The notes beneath the pieces were generated by a model. The model was not told the origin of the DNA, made no database searches, and saw nothing but the letters and a program-made list of their open reading frames with translations. 64,000 nt of DNA from Amycolatopsis sp. DSM 110486. Its GTDB lineage: Bacteria; Actinomycetota; Actinomycetes; Mycobacteriales; Pseudonocardiaceae. How positions within the stretch are numbered: the first letter of the stretch is position 1; the number at the start of each line of letters is the position of its first letter. The stretch is taken from assembly GCF_019468465.1 (NCBI RefSeq), contig NZ_CP080519.1, positions 10,409,001-10,473,000 of the forward strand, given 5' to 3'. This document shows, piece by piece, positions 61,477-64,000 of this stretch. The translations under genes and the position numbers were made by a program.

Positions 61477-62265
61477 GTGGTGATCAACGTTTCCCGGGCG
61501 GCGCTGGCGGTGTCGGCCGCCGCGGTGCTGGTGCTGACGGGCGGCGCGGCGGTGTCCGCCTCGGTCGCGGACTCCGGCGGGCTGCTCGGCAGCGACACCG
61601 TCGCGAGTGCGGCCGTGCCCTCGTCGCCTGCACCTGCACCTGCACCTGCGGCCACCGACGCGGTCGGCGCGTTGTTCTCCGGGGGCAAGCACTTCTGCTC
61701 CGCCAGCGTGGTCCACAGCCCCGCCGGCGACCTCGTCCTCACCGCCGCGCACTGCCTCGGCGGCGGTACCGAGGGCCTGACGTTCGAGCCCGGTTACCAC
61801 GACGGCGTCGCCCCCTACGGCAGCTGGACGGTGACCGCCGCGGCCGTGCCGGCGGGCTGGACGGCCTCGGCCGACCAGGACCTCGACTTCGCGTTCCTCA
61901 CCGTCGCCCAGCCCGGCACCGCCGCGTCGCTGGAAAGCCTGACCGGAGCGAACCAGCTCGGCGTCGACCGGGGCTTCACGAACCCCATCACGCTCACCGG
62001 CTACCCGGACACGGCCGACGCCCCGGTCGTCTGTGCGAACACCACGACCCAGTCCGACACCTACCAGCAGCGCGTGGAATGCCCCGGCTTCCCCGACGGC
62101 ACCAGCGGCGGCCCGTGGGTCACGGCGGCCGACCCCGCGACCGGGCTCGGCACGGTGGTCGGCGTGATCGGCGGCTACGAGCAGGGCGGCGACACCGCGG
62201 ACGTGTCCTACAGCGCGTACTTCGACGACGACATCCAGCGGCTCTACGACTCCGTCGCCGACTGA
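61477..62265 (+). CDS. Secreted trypsin-like serine protease (S1)
   Basis: This is a 262-residue exported protease: a signal peptide (about 1-29), a short Pro/Ala linker with repeated Pro-Ala pairs (about 50-59), then a chymotrypsin-fold domain. The triad is His92 (Thr-Ala-Ala-His-Cys), Asp137 (Asp-Leu-Asp-Phe-Ala) and Ser210 (Asp-Gly-Thr-Ser-Gly-Gly-Pro). The serine motif is Thr-Ser-Gly-Gly instead of Asp-Ser-Gly-Gly, as in glutamyl-endopeptidase-like and some streptomycete proteases. Two GTG codons at 61477 and 61480 could both start it. It would cleave proteins outside the cell. Confidence 0.88.
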   Translation: MVINVSRAALAVSAAAVLVLTGGAAVSASVADSGGLLGSDTVASAAVPSSPAPAPAPAATDAVGALFSGGKHFCSASVVHSPAGDLVLTAAHCLGGGTEGLTFEPGYHDGVAPYGSWTVTAAAVPAGWTASADQDLDFAFLTVAQPGTAASLESLTGANQLGVDRGFTNPITLTGYPDTADAPVVCANTTTQSDTYQQRVECPGFPDGTSGGPWVTAADPATGLGTVVGVIGGYEQGGDTADVSYSAYFDDDIQRLYDSVAD

Positions 62266-62358
62266 GCCCAGCAGGTAACAACCAGCACAGTCTCTTGTGA
62301 GGACCGACTCCCGCCAGCTAGGTTGCCTTTGCCAACCGAGCTCGACGGGAGCCCGTCC

Positions 62359-63765
62359 ATGTCCCCAGCCCCGGTCCGTCCCGGCGCGGTCCTGCTCGTG
62401 GTCTCGGCCGCGACGTTCCTGGCGAGCCTCGACCTGTTCATCGTCACGGTCGCGTTCCCGGCCATCCGCACGGCCTTCACCGGCGCCGACCTCGCGACGA
62501 CGTCGTGGGTGCTCAACGGCTACACCGTGCTCTTCGCCGCCTTCCTCGCCCCGGCGGGCCGGCTGGCCGACCGCTACGGCCGCCGGCGGCTGTTCCTGCT
62601 GGGCGTCGCGGTGTTCACCCTTGCCTCGGCCGCGTGCGCGGCGGCGACGTCGATCGAGCTGCTCGTGGCGTTCCGCGCGCTACAGGCGGTGGGCGCGGCG
62701 CTGGTGATGCCGACCGCGCTGGCCCTGCTGCTCACCGCGTTCCCACCCCACCGGCGCTCGATGGCGGTCGGGGTGTGGGCGTCGATCGGCGCGGTGGCCG
62801 CGGCGCTCGGTCCGCCGGTCGGCGGCCTGCTGGTGGAAGCGTCTTGGCGCTGGGTGTTCCTGGTGAACCTGCCGATCGGGGTGCTCACGCTCGTGTTCGG
62901 CCCGCGGGTGCTGCGCGAAACTCGCGACGGCACCACCGGAGTGCCCGACTTCCTCGGCGCGCTCGGCCTGCTCGTCGGCGTCGGGGCGCTCGCGTACGCA
63001 CTGGTCGAGGCGCCCGACCGCGGCTGGGGTTCGCCGGCCGTGCTGATCGCGTTCGTCGTCGCCGCGGTGGCGCTGGCGTGGGTCCCGTGGCGCTCCGCGC
63101 GCCACGCCGTGCCGGTGCTCGACCTGCCGGCGCTGCGCGTGCCGACGCTGTGGCTGGCGTGCCTCGCGGTCGCCGTGTACTCGGCGGGCTTCGGCGCGAT
63201 GCTGTTCGGCAACGTGCTGTTCCTGACGTCGCAGTGGCACGACTCGATCCTCGTGGCGGGCTTGTCGCTGGCGCCCGGCCCGCTCGTGGTCGTGCCGATG
63301 TCGCAGCTCGCGGGCCGCCTCGCGCACCGCACGGGCCCCGGGCCGGTGATCGCGGCCGGCGGCCTGGCCATGGCGCTCGGCGTGACGGTGTGGCTGCTGC
63401 GCATGGGATCCGAACCGGCCTACCTGACGGCGATGCTGCCCGGGCAGCTCCTGACCGGCGCCGGCGTGGGCCTCACCATGCCGAGCGTCTCCGGCATCGT
63501 CGCCACGGTCCTGCCCGCGGCCCGCTGGGGCGCGGGTTCCTCGATGATCAACACCAGCCGCCAGATCGGCACGGTGCTCGGCACCGCCGTGCTCGTCGCG
63601 ATCTACGCCGGCACACAGGACCTCGCGGCCTTCCGGCGCGGCTGGCTGCTGATCCTCGGCACCGGCGTCGCGACGTCCTTGGCGGGCCTCGCGATCGCCA
63701 CCCGCCGACGCACGGACCACGTACCCGAGGGCGCGGCGGAGCCCACTCTCGCCACGCGAACTTGA
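62359..63765 (+). CDS. MFS transporter, DHA2-type drug exporter
   Basis: This is a 468-residue membrane protein with about 14 hydrophobic helices. Motif A (Gly-Arg-Leu-Ala-Asp-Arg-Tyr-Gly-Arg-Arg-Arg) follows helix 2, and motif C-like Gly-Pro-Pro-Val-Gly-Gly lies in helix 5. The first helix has Leu-Asp-Leu-Phe-Ile-Val-Thr-Val-Ala, typical of the EmrB/QacA group of proton-driven drug exporters. The ATG at 62359 has a GGGAG ribosome-binding site 8 bases upstream; an earlier in-frame TTG at 62323 lies in the promoter (TAGGTT at 62319-62324). The substrate is unknown. Confidence 0.92.
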   Translation: MSPAPVRPGAVLLVVSAATFLASLDLFIVTVAFPAIRTAFTGADLATTSWVLNGYTVLFAAFLAPAGRLADRYGRRRLFLLGVAVFTLASAACAAATSIELLVAFRALQAVGAALVMPTALALLLTAFPPHRRSMAVGVWASIGAVAAALGPPVGGLLVEASWRWVFLVNLPIGVLTLVFGPRVLRETRDGTTGVPDFLGALGLLVGVGALAYALVEAPDRGWGSPAVLIAFVVAAVALAWVPWRSARHAVPVLDLPALRVPTLWLACLAVAVYSAGFGAMLFGNVLFLTSQWHDSILVAGLSLAPGPLVVVPMSQLAGRLAHRTGPGPVIAAGGLAMALGVTVWLLRMGSEPAYLTAMLPGQLLTGAGVGLTMPSVSGIVATVLPAARWGAGSSMINTSRQIGTVLGTAVLVAIYAGTQDLAAFRRGWLLILGTGVATSLAGLAIATRRRTDHVPEGAAEPTLATRT

Positions 63766-63784
63766 CCTGGAGTGAGTTCCTAGC
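63762..63784 (+). promoter_or_regulatory. MerR-type promoter/operator-like sequence at the right end
   Basis: TTGACC (63762-63767) overlaps ACCTGGAGTGAGTTCCTAGC (63765-63784), which matches the perfect MerR palindrome at 770-789 at 14 of 20 positions. It overlaps the MFS stop and leads into a broken gene. Confidence 0.4.
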
Positions 63785-63793
63785 CTCGAAGCC

Positions 63794-63945
63794 ATGATCG
63801 TGACACAACAGCTTCCCCGAGATCATGCGAGCACGACGTCGCCCGGCTGCGCGACGTCGTGCTCGACGGGGAGATCGTCGCGCTGGACCTCGTCGTGGCT
63901 TACCAGAAGGTGACCGTGACGCTCGGCTGCGCAGGTGTTGGATAG
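63794..63945 (+). pseudogene. Broken gene remnant, possibly from an ATP-dependent DNA ligase
   Basis: The ATG at 63794 lies 7 bases after a TAGCCT -10-like box, but its frame ends after 39 codons. In another frame, 63829-63945 reads a coding-like stretch with Leu-Arg-Asp-Val-Val-Leu-Asp-Gly-Glu-Ile-Val-Ala-Leu-Asp, which resembles motif III of ATP-dependent DNA ligases (as in LigD), then an unrelated tail and a stop at 63945. No lysine motif I is present. A frameshifted, truncated gene is the likeliest reading; the similarity is short and could be chance. The last 55 bases of the window show nothing recognisable. Confidence 0.3.
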
Positions 63946-64000
63946 GCCTGGCCGGCGCATCAGGAGACGGGAGTTGTCCATTGGGTGAGGTTCGTCGGGT

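Noticed and set aside
63548..63826. A 92-codon minus-strand open frame at the right end
   Set aside because: It is antisense to the MFS exporter's last helices and has no motif or ribosome-binding site.

Overview
The window is GC-rich chromosomal DNA with strong third-position GC bias, many GTG starts, F420-type and GlgE-type enzymes, DasR-, IdeR- and KstR-like sites and a DUF3040 protein. All of this points to a filamentous or soil actinomycete, most probably Pseudonocardiaceae (Amycolatopsis-like). The genus is an inference from style and gene content, not from a marker gene. No rRNA, tRNA, CRISPR array, phage or intact insertion sequence was recognised.

Layout. (1) 1-5670: the end of a formaldehyde dehydrogenase, then regulator/enzyme pairs: MerR with an aldo-keto reductase, MarR with an SDR, an IS30-type-HTH/GbsR regulator with a methyltransferase, and an SDR that has lost its catalytic residues. 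(2) 5761-10476: two secreted GH18 chitinases with DasR-like sites upstream, flanking a PadR unit and two small genes. (3) 10563-18643: a methyltransferase, an acyl-CoA ligase, a lipoprotein, a membrane HtrA protease with a Gly/Gln-rich insertion and decayed copies of its own 3' end, an M24 peptidase, an iron-box-preceded membrane protein and an SDR. (4) 18883-25241: a 1,380-residue secreted sedolisin/subtilisin-fold protease divergent from a TrmB/LuxR-type regulator, then a GH16 beta-1,3-glucanase. (5) 25373-46957, all on the minus strand: a nearly complete glycogen/trehalose cycle, read in transcription order as malQ, treX-type glgX, treY, treZ, second glgX, pntA, pntB, glgE, treS, mak, glgB. 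(6) 47155-64000: tandem M1 peptidases, an F420-type oxidoreductase and an HsaA/acyl-CoA-dehydrogenase-like protein with KstR-like boxes, an Lrp regulator divergent from an E1-type ketoacid dehydrogenase, a GntR-ALDH-ADH-ACAD operon, an alpha/beta hydrolase, small secreted proteins, an S1 protease, an MFS exporter and a broken gene at the right edge.

How the genes work together. TreX-TreY-TreZ can release trehalose from alpha-glucan. TreS isomerises trehalose to maltose, Mak phosphorylates it, GlgE polymerises maltose-1-phosphate and GlgB branches the product, so the cluster can turn glycogen into trehalose and back. MalQ and the second GlgX trim and rearrange maltodextrins. The energy-linked transhydrogenase PntAB sits in the middle of the block. 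The chitinases, the glucanase and the secreted proteases look like a scavenging or fungal-wall-degrading set under several separate controls. Several genes appear to be read from leaderless mRNAs (a TANNNT box 6-7 bases before the start codon).
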